Assembly: GCA_934316925.1 (NCBI GenBank) | Contig: CAKREC010000027.1 | Span: 1 to 28,897 of the forward strand | DNA length: 28,897 bases | DNA from: an uncultured Eubacterium sp. | GTDB lineage: Bacteria; Bacillota; Clostridia; Lachnospirales; Lachnospiraceae | Direction of reading: 5' to 3' | Translations under genes and position numbers: made by a program | Shown: piece after piece, positions 1 through 8,590 of the stretch | How the letters are laid out: the number at the start of each line of letters is the position of its first letter | How positions within the stretch are numbered: the first letter of the stretch is position 1 | The notes under the pieces: model-generated | What the model saw: the letters and a program-made list of their open reading frames with translations, nothing else | Databases searched by the model: none | Told to the model about the DNA's origin: nothing

Positions 1-52
1 TAATGCGTCCTTTGACGTACTCAAATGCCTCAACCCCGCATAAACACTAGGT

Positions 53-1636
53 TTATTTATCCAAGCTCTTCATTGTTGGAAACAACAACACATCTCGGAT
101 CGCCGGACTATCTGTCATCAACATGCACAGACGGTCGATACCATATCCGATACCGCCAGTTGGTGGCATACCAATCTCCAAAGCATTCAGGAAATCTTCA
201 TCTGTATGCTCTGCCTCATCATCACCGGCTTCTGCGTTGGCATCCTGCATAGCAAAACGCTCTCTCTGATCGATCGGATCGTTCAACTCAGAATAAGCAT
301 TACACATCTCCCAGCCATTCATGAACATCTCAAAACGCTCAACATACTCAGGATTTTCTGGTTTTTTCTTGGTCAATGGAGAAATCTCAATTGGATGATC
401 CATGACGAAAGTAGGCTGGATCAAATGCTCTTCAACAAACTCCTCAAAGAACAGGTTGAGGATATGACCTTTTGTATGCCATTCTTCAAACTCGATCTCT
501 TTTTCTTTCGCAATGGCTTTTGCTTCTTCTGTTGTCTTGATCTCGTTAAAGTCAATGCCTGCATATTTTTTAACAGCATCAACCATCGTAATACGTTCAA
601 ATGGCTTGCCAAGATCCATCTCGATTCCCTGATATGTGATCGTTGTTGTGCCAAGCACTTCCTGTGCAATGTAACGATACATATTCTCGGTAAGATCCAT
701 CATGCCGTTGTAATCTGTGTATGCCTGATACAATTCCATCAATGTAAATTCCGGATTGTGTCTGGTATCAAGACCTTCGTTACGGAATACACGACCGATC
801 TCAAATACTCGCTCCATACCACCTACGATCAATCTCTTCAAATATAACTCCAGAGAAATACGAAGTTTCAGATCCTCATCCAGGGCATTGTAATGAGTCA
901 CAAATGGTCTGGCTGCGGCCCCACCCGGATTGGCAACTAACATCGGAGTCTCAACTTCCATAAATCCCTGGGCATCCAAAAACTTACGGATCGTACTTAA
1001 AATCTTGGAACGTTTGATAAAAGTATCTTTTACCTCAGCATTCATGATCAGATCGACATAACGCTGACGATATCTGGCATCCGTGTCCGTAAGACCATGA
1101 TATTTCTCTGGTAAGATCTGCAAGGACTTGGAAAGCAGTGTGATCTTCTCAGCATGGATTGAAATCTCTCCGGTCTTTGTACGGAATACATATCCGGAAA
1201 TACCATAAATATCGCCGATATCTGCCTTCTTAAAATACTTGTAATCGTCTTCTCCTACTACATCACGAGCTACATACGCCTGAATCGTTCCCTGAAGGTC
1301 CTGAATGTTGCAAAAAGATGCTTTACCCATAACACGCTTGAACATCATACGACCGGCAACTGTAACCTGGATCGGCTGTGCGTCCATGATCGCTCTGCGC
1401 TCATTGTAATCTTCATTGATGACCTGTCTTTTCTCTGCTTCTTCCAAGCCCTCTACATCCGGTGCAACCCGACCTGCTAACAGCTTTTCTTCATGTGCGG
1501 TATACAGATCTTTTGCTTCCTGTGTATGATGGGTAACATCAAACTTGGTTATCTGAAAAGGATCTTTCCCCTCTTCCTGCAAAGCCGCCAGTTTCTCACG
1601 GCGCACTTTTAATAACTGATTTAAATCTTCTGCCAC
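53..1636 (-). CDS. lysS: Lysyl-tRNA synthetase, class II
   Basis: Charges tRNA-Lys with lysine in the cytoplasm. At 527 residues it has the class II LysRS layout: an N-terminal helical part, an OB-fold anticodon-binding domain at about residues 90-170, then the catalytic core. Motif 2 is clear ([15 protein letters not shown], about residues 284-298) and motif 3 is near the C-terminus (GIGYGIDRL). The start is GTG at 1634-1636, preceded by a GAGGAG ribosome site about 9 bases upstream; no ATG fits better. It lies 36 bases downstream of greA with no terminator between, so the two form an operon from the promoter at 2173-2201. The protein carries roughly 25 extra residues before the OB fold (about 56-88) compared with my recollection of shorter homologues. 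No terminator is visible in the 52 bases after the stop. Confidence 0.97.
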   Translation of the reverse strand: MAEDLNQLLKVRREKLAALQEEGKDPFQITKFDVTHHTQEAKDLYTAHEEKLLAGRVAPDVEGLEEAEKRQVINEDYNERRAIMDAQPIQVTVAGRMMFKRVMGKASFCNIQDLQGTIQAYVARDVVGEDDYKYFKKADIGDIYGISGYVFRTKTGEISIHAEKITLLSKSLQILPEKYHGLTDTDARYRQRYVDLIMNAEVKDTFIKRSKILSTIRKFLDAQGFMEVETPMLVANPGGAAARPFVTHYNALDEDLKLRISLELYLKRLIVGGMERVFEIGRVFRNEGLDTRHNPEFTLMELYQAYTDYNGMMDLTENMYRYIAQEVLGTTTITYQGIEMDLGKPFERITMVDAVKKYAGIDFNEIKTTEEAKAIAKEKEIEFEEWHTKGHILNLFFEEFVEEHLIQPTFVMDHPIEISPLTKKKPENPEYVERFEMFMNGWEMCNAYSELNDPIDQRERFAMQDANAEAGDDEAEHTDEDFLNALEIGMPPTGGIGYGIDRLCMLMTDSPAIRDVLLFPTMKSLDK

Positions 1637-1672
1637 TTCTACTTACTCCTCTCTGTGGTTTAGGTTATCTCT

Positions 1673-2140
1673 TTAGTTCTTCTGGAAATCAAGAATCTCA
1701 TAATTTTTCACGCCGGCTGGTACCTCAAACGCAATCTTCTCGCCTTTGGTAGCGCCTACCAAAGCTTTTCCAAGTGGAGATTCATTGGATACTTTTCCTT
1801 TCAGGATGTTGGCCTCTGTCGAACCAACCAGACGATACTCCACTTCTTTTCCGTCATCCAGATCTTTGAGCTGTACGGTACAGCCTACATTGATCGCACT
1901 GGAATCATCATCAACGATAACTTCTGCGTTTTTCAAAATATTCTCAATTTGCTCAATACGAAGCTCAATTGCTGCCTGTTCCTCTTTTGCAGCATCATAC
2001 TCAGCATTCTCGGATAAGTCTCCCTGCTCTCTCGCCTCTTTAATCTTCTGGGCAATCTCACGACGACGATTTACCTTCAAATCCTGTAATTCATCTTCTA
2101 AAGCTCTAAGACCTTCGTAAGTCAAAATGTTCTTTTTCAT
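1673..2140 (-). CDS. greA: Transcription elongation factor GreA
   Basis: Rescues backtracked RNA polymerase by stimulating transcript cleavage. The 155-residue length and two-part form are typical: an N-terminal antiparallel coiled coil (about residues 10-75, with the acidic tip segment EQGDLSENAEYDAAKEEQ) and a C-terminal FKBP-like domain (ending in EVPAGVKNYEILDF). Two ATG codons stand in tandem at 2143 and 2140. The AGGAGG site is 4 bases from the first and 7 from the second, so I chose 2140; starting at 2143 would add one Met. It is the first gene of the greA-lysS operon, with its own strong promoter about 30 bases upstream. Confidence 0.96.
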   Translation of the reverse strand: MKKNILTYEGLRALEDELQDLKVNRRREIAQKIKEAREQGDLSENAEYDAAKEEQAAIELRIEQIENILKNAEVIVDDDSSAINVGCTVQLKDLDDGKEVEYRLVGSTEANILKGKVSNESPLGKALVGATKGEKIAFEVPAGVKNYEILDFQKN

Positions 2141-2172
2141 CATTCTACCTCCTAGAATTTTAACATCTTCTC

Positions 2173-2201
2173 ATTATATCGTAACAAAGAAATATTGTCA
2201 A
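2173..2201 (-). promoter_or_regulatory. Sigma-A promoter of greA-lysS
   Basis: On the minus strand TTGACA (2196-2201) is followed by exactly 17 bases and then TATAAT (2173-2178). Both hexamers match the housekeeping consensus perfectly, and the likely start of transcription is near 2166. It lies in the short gap after the upstream beta-helix gene, so greA-lysS need not depend on readthrough. Confidence 0.9.
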
Positions 2202-2221
2202 TTGCCCAAAAAACCGCGTTT

Positions 2222-4618
2222 CTAATTTGCAAAGGCTAATTTTTTAGCAGCAGAATCCGTTTGGTCATCATTTTCTCTGACAACAATTTTCTTGTACTTC
2301 TTTTCCGTAATATTCAGGATCGTGTTATTCTGCATCTGTGCCCAGTTTTCGTCTGAAATCACGGACACGGTTGCCGGATATCCCGCTTTTACCGCCGGCT
2401 CAAAGGTCGTCTCATAGGACAATACCACACGGATCGGATAATACCGCAGCGTATCAAACGTATTTTCCGTAACAACCGGGTTGATCACGCCTCGAAGCAG
2501 CATCGCCATATAACGGGTCTGAACTCCTTCCGCATTGAGATAACCATCGGACAACGACTGATGATTTTTAAACGTATTTCCTTTGATAACCGGATTTTTC
2601 CAGTTCAGAGCACGGACAGCCGCATTATATGTTCCATCCACAATGTTATCGAGGAACTGAACATTTTCATGGTACAGCTGTGTTGTTCCTTTGCAGGAAT
2701 ATGTATGACTTCCTACCGCCGTTCCAATGTTATAAAATGTATTATTTTTAATGTAAATATCTTTGCAGTTCGTCTTGTCATGGGCAGACCAGTCATAGTT
2801 GAATCCATCGGTCACCAGATCGTTGCCATCCACGTTGATGCACTCCTTATGGCTCTTGATATCGATTGGACGGAATCCCATAAAACTGCATTTTTCAATC
2901 GTAACATTCTGGGAAGAATTCAATTCGATAAAATGGGAACCCAGTTCATTGGCAAATGTAATCCCGGAGATCGTGATATTCTTCGCTCCTCCCATCGCAA
3001 GTGCCATCACATTTTTTATATTCATGCAATCAATCGTAACCGTACCATTTCCGATAATCTTTACATCATGAGATCCTCCATATCCCTTCACGGTTCCTTT
3101 TGTACCATCGAGTGATGGCGGCACGATCGTAAATAATGTCTTGGCATAGCAAATATCCGTAGCGGTTGTTCCCTGCTTTTTAAAAGTAACACCATTGTTC
3201 AGGATCAGCGTTACATTCGACGGAATACAGATATTGTTGGTCACTGCATAATTTCCCTGTTCCACCGTGATCGTTCCGCCCCCGGCATACTCCAGCTGTT
3301 CCATATAAGAAGTAAATGTATAATAAACCTTTCGCTTCTTAAAATCAGCGACTTCTTCATATTTTTCATGATAAGGCGCTGTGCTTTCATTGATCACAAA
3401 GTTCCGGTCATTCTTATTTTTCAGATATGCAATACGGATACCGGCATTCGTCACATAATAATGCGACAGGCTGCTGGATGAATTTTTCTCCATCTTTGCA
3501 GCATATCCGGCTGTCACATATGAGCTTACCGCCGGCATCTTTTTGCCTTTGCCACTGTTTTTCGCGGCGTCCAGAATCACCGGATATACACAGCTGTTGA
3601 GTGTATTGTCCCGGATCGTAGGATTATATGCGGCAAGTCCCTTCACAAAACAGTTTGTCTTTACACGCGCATCCTTCAATTCCAGGGTATTGCCCTTGAT
3701 CGCAGGCTTTTTCCAGTCGATCATATAAACCGCGTATCGCTCAGTATCTACAAACGTATTATTTAAAATCTTGATCGAAGTCTGATAGGTCGTAACCGTC
3801 TTTCTATTTTTCACAGCAGCCACGTGTTTACTGCTGCCAATCGCATATTCCTGCTTGTAAAATGTATTGTCCTGGATTGTAATCTGCTTGTTGGTGGTGT
3901 TGTCTTTCCGGAACCATTTTTCCGTGCATTTGCTCGTTGTCGCATTTGCCGTTTCCAGGCGTACACCAAGCTTTGCATCCGTACCGGATACCGAAACACC
4001 CTCATAAAACTTACATTTTGCAACGGTTATCTTTTGCGATCCCTCGATCCATATGTAATTTCCGCCTTTTCTGTTTTTAAAGGAAATCCCCTGGATTGTC
4101 ACACCGCTGGCATGACCTACAAAGACAGCCGTTACTCCTTTCTGCCTGCCAAGGTCGATCGTCGCTTTTCCAGAGCCTTTGATCACGACTTTCTTTGATG
4201 CCTTGTAACCGGTTACCGAAGCTTTCTTCCGGCTGACCGATTCGGGTGCGATCACAAACAGATACGGCGTCATTTTCAATTTTCCGGTTCCTGTCGCCTT
4301 TGTTTTTTTGAGTTTTGCCCCATCTTCCAGGCGGATCGTCACATTGGACGGCACATATAATGTGCCCGGTATCTTATAGATACCTTTTTTCAGCTTAAGT
4401 GTTCCGCCCTTTTTGGATAGTTTGGATAAATATGACTGAATCGTATAGTAATTCTTAGTTTTTCCATTATAATAAGGCTTTTTTTTGTACGCAGAAGCAC
4501 AAGGATGACTTTTGGGCCCAATGCGGTAGGTCTTGGCATACGATACCGGTGCCGCCAGAACAAGGCTCATACAAAGCAACGCAAATCCTCCTAAAATTTT
4601 CCACTTTAGTGATTTCAT
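2222..4618 (-). CDS. Secreted right-handed parallel beta-helix protein with two tandem domains
   Basis: The 798-residue protein starts with a signal peptide (charged start MKSLKWK, hydrophobic core, A-x-A cleavage near PVSYA-K, residue 28). The rest is two copies of one pectate-lyase-like fold, at about residues 50-385 and 425-780. Each copy opens with a helix and a GGTL/GGTI strand, continues with a PSNVT(I/L) turn, and later has a WK.P.IKGNT segment. Repeated short strands with Asn turns (ITIQDNTFY, IYIKNNTFY) are typical of parallel beta-helix coils. Known families with this fold include pectate lyases, polygalacturonases and other polysaccharide-active or adhesive proteins. I see no sortase motif, anchor or recognisable catalytic set, so the substrate is open. 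The ribosome site GGGGAGG is about 11 bases before the ATG. The gene is monocistronic and divergent from the GntR operon. Confidence 0.85.
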   Translation of the reverse strand: MKSLKWKILGGFALLCMSLVLAAPVSYAKTYRIGPKSHPCASAYKKKPYYNGKTKNYYTIQSYLSKLSKKGGTLKLKKGIYKIPGTLYVPSNVTIRLEDGAKLKKTKATGTGKLKMTPYLFVIAPESVSRKKASVTGYKASKKVVIKGSGKATIDLGRQKGVTAVFVGHASGVTIQGISFKNRKGGNYIWIEGSQKITVAKCKFYEGVSVSGTDAKLGVRLETANATTSKCTEKWFRKDNTTNKQITIQDNTFYKQEYAIGSSKHVAAVKNRKTVTTYQTSIKILNNTFVDTERYAVYMIDWKKPAIKGNTLELKDARVKTNCFVKGLAAYNPTIRDNTLNSCVYPVILDAAKNSGKGKKMPAVSSYVTAGYAAKMEKNSSSSLSHYYVTNAGIRIAYLKNKNDRNFVINESTAPYHEKYEEVADFKKRKVYYTFTSYMEQLEYAGGGTITVEQGNYAVTNNICIPSNVTLILNNGVTFKKQGTTATDICYAKTLFTIVPPSLDGTKGTVKGYGGSHDVKIIGNGTVTIDCMNIKNVMALAMGGAKNITISGITFANELGSHFIELNSSQNVTIEKCSFMGFRPIDIKSHKECINVDGNDLVTDGFNYDWSAHDKTNCKDIYIKNNTFYNIGTAVGSHTYSCKGTTQLYHENVQFLDNIVDGTYNAAVRALNWKNPVIKGNTFKNHQSLSDGYLNAEGVQTRYMAMLLRGVINPVVTENTFDTLRYYPIRVVLSYETTFEPAVKAGYPATVSVISDENWAQMQNNTILNITEKKYKKIVVRENDDQTDSAAKKLAFAN

Positions 4619-4659
4619 GAACTTCTTTTCCTCCCCTTTTTACTCATCTTTTCTCGTAA

Positions 4660-4688
4660 ATACTAATTTTATATAAGAATTATGTCAT
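4660..4688 (-). promoter_or_regulatory. Candidate promoter of the beta-helix gene
   Basis: Minus-strand ATGACA (4683-4688), a 17-base spacer and TAGTAT (4660-4665) lie about 40 bases before the start codon. The -10 box deviates at one position and the -35 box at one. Other AT-rich hexamers nearby make this a moderate call only. Confidence 0.4.
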
Positions 4689-4695
4689 TTCATTG

Positions 4696-4723
4696 TTGAC
4701 AAATTTAAAATATGGTGTATTAT
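4696..4723 (+). promoter_or_regulatory. Promoter of the GntR-ABC operon
   Basis: TTGACA (4696-4701), a 16-base spacer and TATTAT (4718-4723) precede the GntR gene. The -10 box overlaps the left arm of the palindrome at 4719-4748, so a repressor bound there would block RNA polymerase. Confidence 0.7.
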
Positions 4724-4748
4724 TGTATTAAACACTTAATACAATAAT
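4719..4748 (+). promoter_or_regulatory. Perfect palindromic operator of the GntR repressor
   Basis: Two 13-base arms (ATTATTGTATTAA at 4719-4731 and its exact complement at 4736-4748) are separated by 4 bases. The element covers the -10 box and the presumed transcription start. Long palindromes next to the promoter are the known operator type of YtrA-subfamily GntR proteins, whose gene follows 17 bases later; autorepression is the inference. Confidence 0.75.
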
Positions 4749-4765
4749 TCAAAAAGGAGGCAGCT

Positions 4766-5125
4766 ATGGGATGGAAACTATCCAATGACCGACCGATCTA
4801 CATGCAGTTGATCGATCGTATCAAGATTGAGATTCTGTCCGGGCAGTATCATCCCGGTGACAATTTTCCCACGGTAAGGGATCTGGCCACCCAGGCCGCT
4901 GTCAATCCCAACACCATGCAGAAAGCACTGGCAAGTCTGGAACAGGAAAGACTACTCATCAGTTCCCGCACAGCAGGGCGCACTGTGACAACCGATCAGA
5001 ACCTGATCCATCAGATGCGGAACCAACTGGCCGAGCAGTCTTATGAGGCATTTCATCGTTCTATGACTGAATTGGGATTCACAGAATCAGAATTACAAGA
5101 TTTTTTAAGGGAAAAGTATTTATGA
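4766..5125 (+). CDS. GntR family transcriptional regulator, YtrA subfamily
   Basis: A 119-residue repressor. Residues about 10-75 form the GntR winged helix-turn-helix (PIYMQLIDRIK, then FPTVRDLATQAAVNPNTMQKAL, split around the recognition helix), followed by a short helical tail of about 45 residues with no large ligand-binding domain. This short form and the position just before an ABC ATPase and permease are the mark of the YtrA subfamily, which usually represses its own ABC operon and often responds to cell-envelope stress. The AAGGAGG ribosome site sits 5 bases before the ATG. A perfect palindrome over its promoter is the probable binding site. The gene ends 25 bases before the ATPase gene. 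The inducing signal cannot be read from the sequence. Confidence 0.92.
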   Translation: MGWKLSNDRPIYMQLIDRIKIEILSGQYHPGDNFPTVRDLATQAAVNPNTMQKALASLEQERLLISSRTAGRTVTTDQNLIHQMRNQLAEQSYEAFHRSMTELGFTESELQDFLREKYL

Positions 5126-5150
5126 TGCCTAGAGGCAGAAGGGAGCTTTT

Positions 5151-5846
5151 ATGATTTTACTTGAAGCAAAAGATTTATCGAAAAACTTTGGTCCGTCCAA
5201 GGCTTTGGATTCGATCAATCTCACACTCGAATGTGGGAAGATCGTTGGGCTTTTAGGACCAAACGGAAGCGGAAAAACCACGCTGTTGAAGATCATCAAC
5301 GGTCTTTTAGTTCCTACTTCCGGTTCGATCATGATCGGAGGCGAGACACCGAACATGATCACCAAACAGCACATCTCCTACTTACCTGATGCTACCTTTT
5401 TTCCAAAATGGATGAAAGTCAGCAACCTGTTCGATTATTTTGGTGATTTTTATGCCGATTTTGATCGTGCAAAGGCGGCTGAGATGTTGAAGCGGCTGGA
5501 CATCTCCGAAAAGATGAAGTTGCAGCACATGTCAAAAGGTACACTGGAAAAAGCGCAGCTGATCCTGGCGATGAGCCGAAACGCCAATCTGTACTGTCTG
5601 GATGAGCCGATCGGAGGCGTCGACCCGGCAACAAGAGACTATATTTTACAGACGATCATCAATAACTATTCCGAAGAGTCTACCGTTCTGATCTCCACGC
5701 ATCTGATCTCGGATGTTGAAAGTGTACTGGACGATGTCGTATTTCTTCAAAATGGTCAGATCCGTCTTCATTCATCGGTTGATGATATCCGTGAAAAAGA
5801 AGGCAAATCTGTTGATGAACTTTTCAGGGAGGTGTTCCGATGCTAG
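5151..5846 (+). CDS. ABC transporter ATP-binding protein (YtrB-like)
   Basis: The 231-residue nucleotide-binding subunit of an ABC-2 type exporter. Walker A is GPNGSGKTT (residues 36-44), Walker B is LYCLDEP (about 152-158), and the switch histidine is in ISTH. Two motifs are unusual. The ABC signature reads MSKGTLEKAQ instead of LSGGQ, and the Q-loop region reads SYLPD with no evident Gln. Both departures are, to my knowledge, common in the small ATPases linked to YtrA regulators. The ribosome site is GGGAG. Its end overlaps the permease start by 7 bases, so the two are translationally coupled. The substrate is unknown. Confidence 0.93.
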   Translation: MILLEAKDLSKNFGPSKALDSINLTLECGKIVGLLGPNGSGKTTLLKIINGLLVPTSGSIMIGGETPNMITKQHISYLPDATFFPKWMKVSNLFDYFGDFYADFDRAKAAEMLKRLDISEKMKLQHMSKGTLEKAQLILAMSRNANLYCLDEPIGGVDPATRDYILQTIINNYSEESTVLISTHLISDVESVLDDVVFLQNGQIRLHSSVDDIREKEGKSVDELFREVFRC

Positions 5847-6655
5847 GAAAATTATTTAAACACGAATTTATTGCAACTGGAAGATATTTTCTTCCCCTTT
5901 ACATCTTTGTTATTATCCTGACACCGATCTTTAGTCTGATCATGCGGATCTCAGATTTTGCAGAAAAAGAAAATGCACTCGGATTCACCATGATGTACGG
6001 ACTCAGTGTGACCGGCTTTATTATCATGATGATCGCGATCTTTATCGGCACGACGATCCTGATCATCCTGCGGTATTACAAGACCACCGCAACCTCAGAA
6101 GCATACCTAACCTTTACACTTCCGGTTAAGACCTATCAGATCATACTTGCCAAAACGCTGACCGCTTATATCTGGGAGATTGTTTCCGGTATTATCGCTT
6201 TTATGTCCATCTTTTCCATGATGCTCATCACCGGCGTTTTAAAACTTTCCGATATCCGGGATATGGTCTACTTTATAACCACCAACTTTACTTCTTTCAC
6301 AGATTATCTGAGCATGGGAAGCATGCTGTTGATCATCATATCGATTCTTCTTGGTGGTCTGCAGGGGATCCTTCGGATTTATTTTTCGATTTCGATTGGT
6401 CAGCTGTTCCGCAACCACCGGGTACTGATCAGTATTGCTGCTTATTTCGCATTATACACGATCCTGCAGGTTATCGGATCTGTATTCATGCTGCCAATGC
6501 TTTTTGCGGATACTACCGCACTGAGCGATACTGCCATGACAAAATTCAGCATGAACTACAGTTTTATCTTCTCCAGTATCGAAAGCATTGCGATCATTGT
6601 GCTTTGCTTCCTCGGTACAACCTACATCAACAAAAAACATTTAAATGTTCAATAA
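5840..6655 (+). CDS. ABC-2 type transporter permease
   Basis: A 271-residue integral membrane protein with about six hydrophobic segments. The first follows a short cytoplasmic start (MLGKLFKHEFIATGRYF) of the kind seen in ABC-2 permeases. The AGGGAGG ribosome site lies inside the end of the ATPase gene, and the start overlaps that gene by 7 bases. It is the last gene of the operon; a strong terminator begins 27 bases after its stop. The partners suggest an efflux or envelope-stress role, but no substrate can be named. Confidence 0.88.
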   Translation: MLGKLFKHEFIATGRYFLPLYIFVIILTPIFSLIMRISDFAEKENALGFTMMYGLSVTGFIIMMIAIFIGTTILIILRYYKTTATSEAYLTFTLPVKTYQIILAKTLTAYIWEIVSGIIAFMSIFSMMLITGVLKLSDIRDMVYFITTNFTSFTDYLSMGSMLLIIISILLGGLQGILRIYFSISIGQLFRNHRVLISIAAYFALYTILQVIGSVFMLPMLFADTTALSDTAMTKFSMNYSFIFSSIESIAIIVLCFLGTTYINKKHLNVQ

Positions 6656-6666
6656 TCTTCTTTTCC

Positions 6667-6966
6667 TCAGGAAAGAAATTCTACCCTGGCTCTGTCCAAC
6701 GACAGGTCCAGGGTATTTTTTTGTCCATTCCAGACTTCACACGAAACAACCAAACCTTTCTTAGGCTTTTGTCCGATGGATTCCAGCATGTCCAAATACA
6801 ACTTTTTCAATATGTGTGTCCGGTATATGATACACGGTTCCGGTTCTTTATATAATTCAATGCTTTTATCAATGATATACTGTTCTTTTACCGGAATTTC
6901 ATTAAAAGGGCCCTCATAGAGGGAATCTCCATCCTCTCCCATAATCCGTATGTTCTTCCATTTCAT
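6667..6966 (-). CDS. Hypothetical small protein
   Basis: I do not recognise this protein (99 residues from the chosen start). It is hydrophilic, with no signal peptide or membrane segment; it has charged stretches (GEDGDSLYEG, KEPEP) and a C-terminal beta-rich tail. A reading could also begin at TTG 6975, but the GAAGGAAG ribosome site is about 9 bases from the ATG at 6966 and almost touches the TTG, so the ATG is preferred. It starts only 16 bases after the stop of the CcdA fusion gene and is probably co-transcribed with it. Its last codons double as the hairpin of the opposite operon's terminator, which constrains both. Confidence 0.65.
   Translation of the reverse strand: MKWKNIRIMGEDGDSLYEGPFNEIPVKEQYIIDKSIELYKEPEPCIIYRTHILKKLYLDMLESIGQKPKKGLVVSCEVWNGQKNTLDLSLDRARVEFLS
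6682..6722 (+). terminator. Intrinsic terminator of the GntR-ABC operon
   Basis: TACCCTGG (6682-6689) pairs with CCAGGGTA (6708-6715), with an inner CTGTC/GACAG stem, and seven T follow (6716-6722). It is directional, because the minus strand has no T run after the hairpin. It lies within the last codons of the convergent gene 6667-6966. Confidence 0.92.
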
Positions 6967-6982
6967 TCTTATCAACTTCCTT

Positions 6983-8491
6983 CTACGTCAAGATCATATA
7001 TACCGCCATCGCAATGAAAAGAAGGGCACTGATCAATTTGATCAACGGAATCTTTTCGAGCACAAATTCCGACATGCCAAATACTTTTTTCCCAAAGAAG
7101 ATCACAATCATAAGGATCAGCAGCGGAAGGACAAACGCAACACTGTATATCGCCAACAGTAACATCGGGAACAATCCTCCTGTTCCTTTCTGCACCAGCA
7201 TAACGATCGAAGAAAGATAGATCTGACCGGTACATAAAAATTCGCCGGTCGCTACAACCATACCGATCACGATCATGATAAATACCGCCCATTTCGTAGC
7301 AGTAAATCGATTGCCCCACTTTAGCACACGATGGTTCAATTTCTTCAATCCACCAGGGAGCTGCAGCTTCATCTTTTCGTATTTTTCCGATCTTGCCTGA
7401 AAAAAATCAACAATATTCAAAACGGCAAATGCCACAACAAATATGATCAGGATCCCATCCATCCAGCGCGAAAATGCCGTCGCATTGATCTTATTCATCA
7501 AATTATAAAAGAACGTGCCCAACAGGAAAAACATCCCCGCTTTTCCTGCCAGAAATCCAATTCCACACCGCATCATTTTATCTTTACCTGTTACAAGTAA
7601 CGATAGCAAAAATAAAAACATAGACAAACCGCATGGATTCAAACCATTTACAAGACCAAATCCAATCGCGGATAAGATCTGGGCTGCAACATTTTTATCC
7701 TCCAGCTGTGCTGCATCCTCCCCTTCATCCAGAATCGTGGTGGCAGGTTCCTCGTTGTAATGTTCCACGCAATCCATCAGTTTCGTGCGGATCTCTTCTC
7801 CCAGAAGAACCTGATCTGAAATATACACACTTGGCGAATACCCTCTTTTTTCTTCCGGCAGATCGTACACTTTTCCATACTCTACCAATAGATCATAATT
7901 TACTGTCTCATATATATTATATTTTTTGATACTGACATGCGGGTACTTCTTCTCCACCTCAGACAAAAACTGCTCCATTCTCTCGCAGCTGTCACAAGTG
8001 GAAGAATAAAAATATACGATTGGAATCGTACTACTTCCCACTGTCAGAGTTTTTTCCTGTTCATTTACGGTAACTGCCAGCCCCATAGCATCAAACAGAT
8101 CGATCGGGCCATACGTAACTCCATCAATCTTTTCATTGGCTGCCGACAATTCAACCATCTGGTCACTGACACTGTAACTGAGGATCGCCTGATACCAGTT
8201 TACAAAATAATGCCCTTTTCCATCAGCATCCTCATTGGCCTTATTATAAATCTCGTCCTTTCCACACCTGGCACATTCTTCCATCACATAGCCGGCACTT
8301 TCTACAATCTTTTGTACCGGGTATAATGCGATGCCATCACTATTTTTATAGACTTTTATCGTATCATTTTGAAATGTATAATCCTCGCCAACCCACTGTA
8401 CCTCTTCTGCATCAACCGACGTTCTCCCCAAAAAGAGAATCCCCACCAATACAACCATAAAGCAAAGCAAAATCTGTTGCCATTTTTTCAT
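6983..8491 (-). CDS. Membrane thiol-disulfide protein: thioredoxin-like domain fused to CcdA/DsbD-type transmembrane domain
   Basis: A 502-residue membrane protein likely to carry reducing power across the membrane. It begins with a signal or anchor segment (residues 8-22). A stalk of about 120 residues follows, resembling the copper-amine-oxidase N-domain fold and holding an extra CARC pair (Cys 73 and 76). Then comes a thioredoxin-like domain with the redox motif STCDSCERM (Cys 166 and 169). From about residue 268 there are six membrane segments of CcdA/DsbD type, with the two family cysteines in NGLNPCGLS (Cys 287) and GEFLCTGQ (Cys 420). An in-frame ATG at 8506 exists, but the GGAG ribosome site lies inside those first codons and 9 bases before the ATG at 8491, so I use 8491. 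No cytochrome c genes are nearby, so the target is uncertain; exported thiol proteins are the likely client. Confidence 0.88.
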   Translation of the reverse strand: MKKWQQILLCFMVVLVGILFLGRTSVDAEEVQWVGEDYTFQNDTIKVYKNSDGIALYPVQKIVESAGYVMEECARCGKDEIYNKANEDADGKGHYFVNWYQAILSYSVSDQMVELSAANEKIDGVTYGPIDLFDAMGLAVTVNEQEKTLTVGSSTIPIVYFYSSTCDSCERMEQFLSEVEKKYPHVSIKKYNIYETVNYDLLVEYGKVYDLPEEKRGYSPSVYISDQVLLGEEIRTKLMDCVEHYNEEPATTILDEGEDAAQLEDKNVAAQILSAIGFGLVNGLNPCGLSMFLFLLSLLVTGKDKMMRCGIGFLAGKAGMFFLLGTFFYNLMNKINATAFSRWMDGILIIFVVAFAVLNIVDFFQARSEKYEKMKLQLPGGLKKLNHRVLKWGNRFTATKWAVFIMIVIGMVVATGEFLCTGQIYLSSIVMLVQKGTGGLFPMLLLAIYSVAFVLPLLILMIVIFFGKKVFGMSEFVLEKIPLIKLISALLFIAMAVYMILT

Positions 8492-8531
8492 ACCGTCTTT
8501 CTCCATTCTGCAAAATGCTCGTTTCCTCTAT

Positions 8532-8571
8532 AAAAGGAAAACCCGCACGCAGTATAATACTCCGTGCGAGC
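8532..8571 (-). terminator. Intrinsic terminator of the GH43 gene
   Basis: On the minus strand a long near-perfect stem (arms at about 8557-8570 and 8542-8555, two mismatches) is followed by TTTTCCTTTT. It starts about 20 bases after the arabinanase stop and separates it from the CcdA fusion gene. Confidence 0.8.
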
Positions 8572-8590
8572 TCCCGTTCATCACAAACAA

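Noticed and set aside
1..52. A partial gene or attachment site after lysS
   Set aside because: Short open readings exist in more than one frame, but 52 bases give no motif, stem or repeat to support any call.
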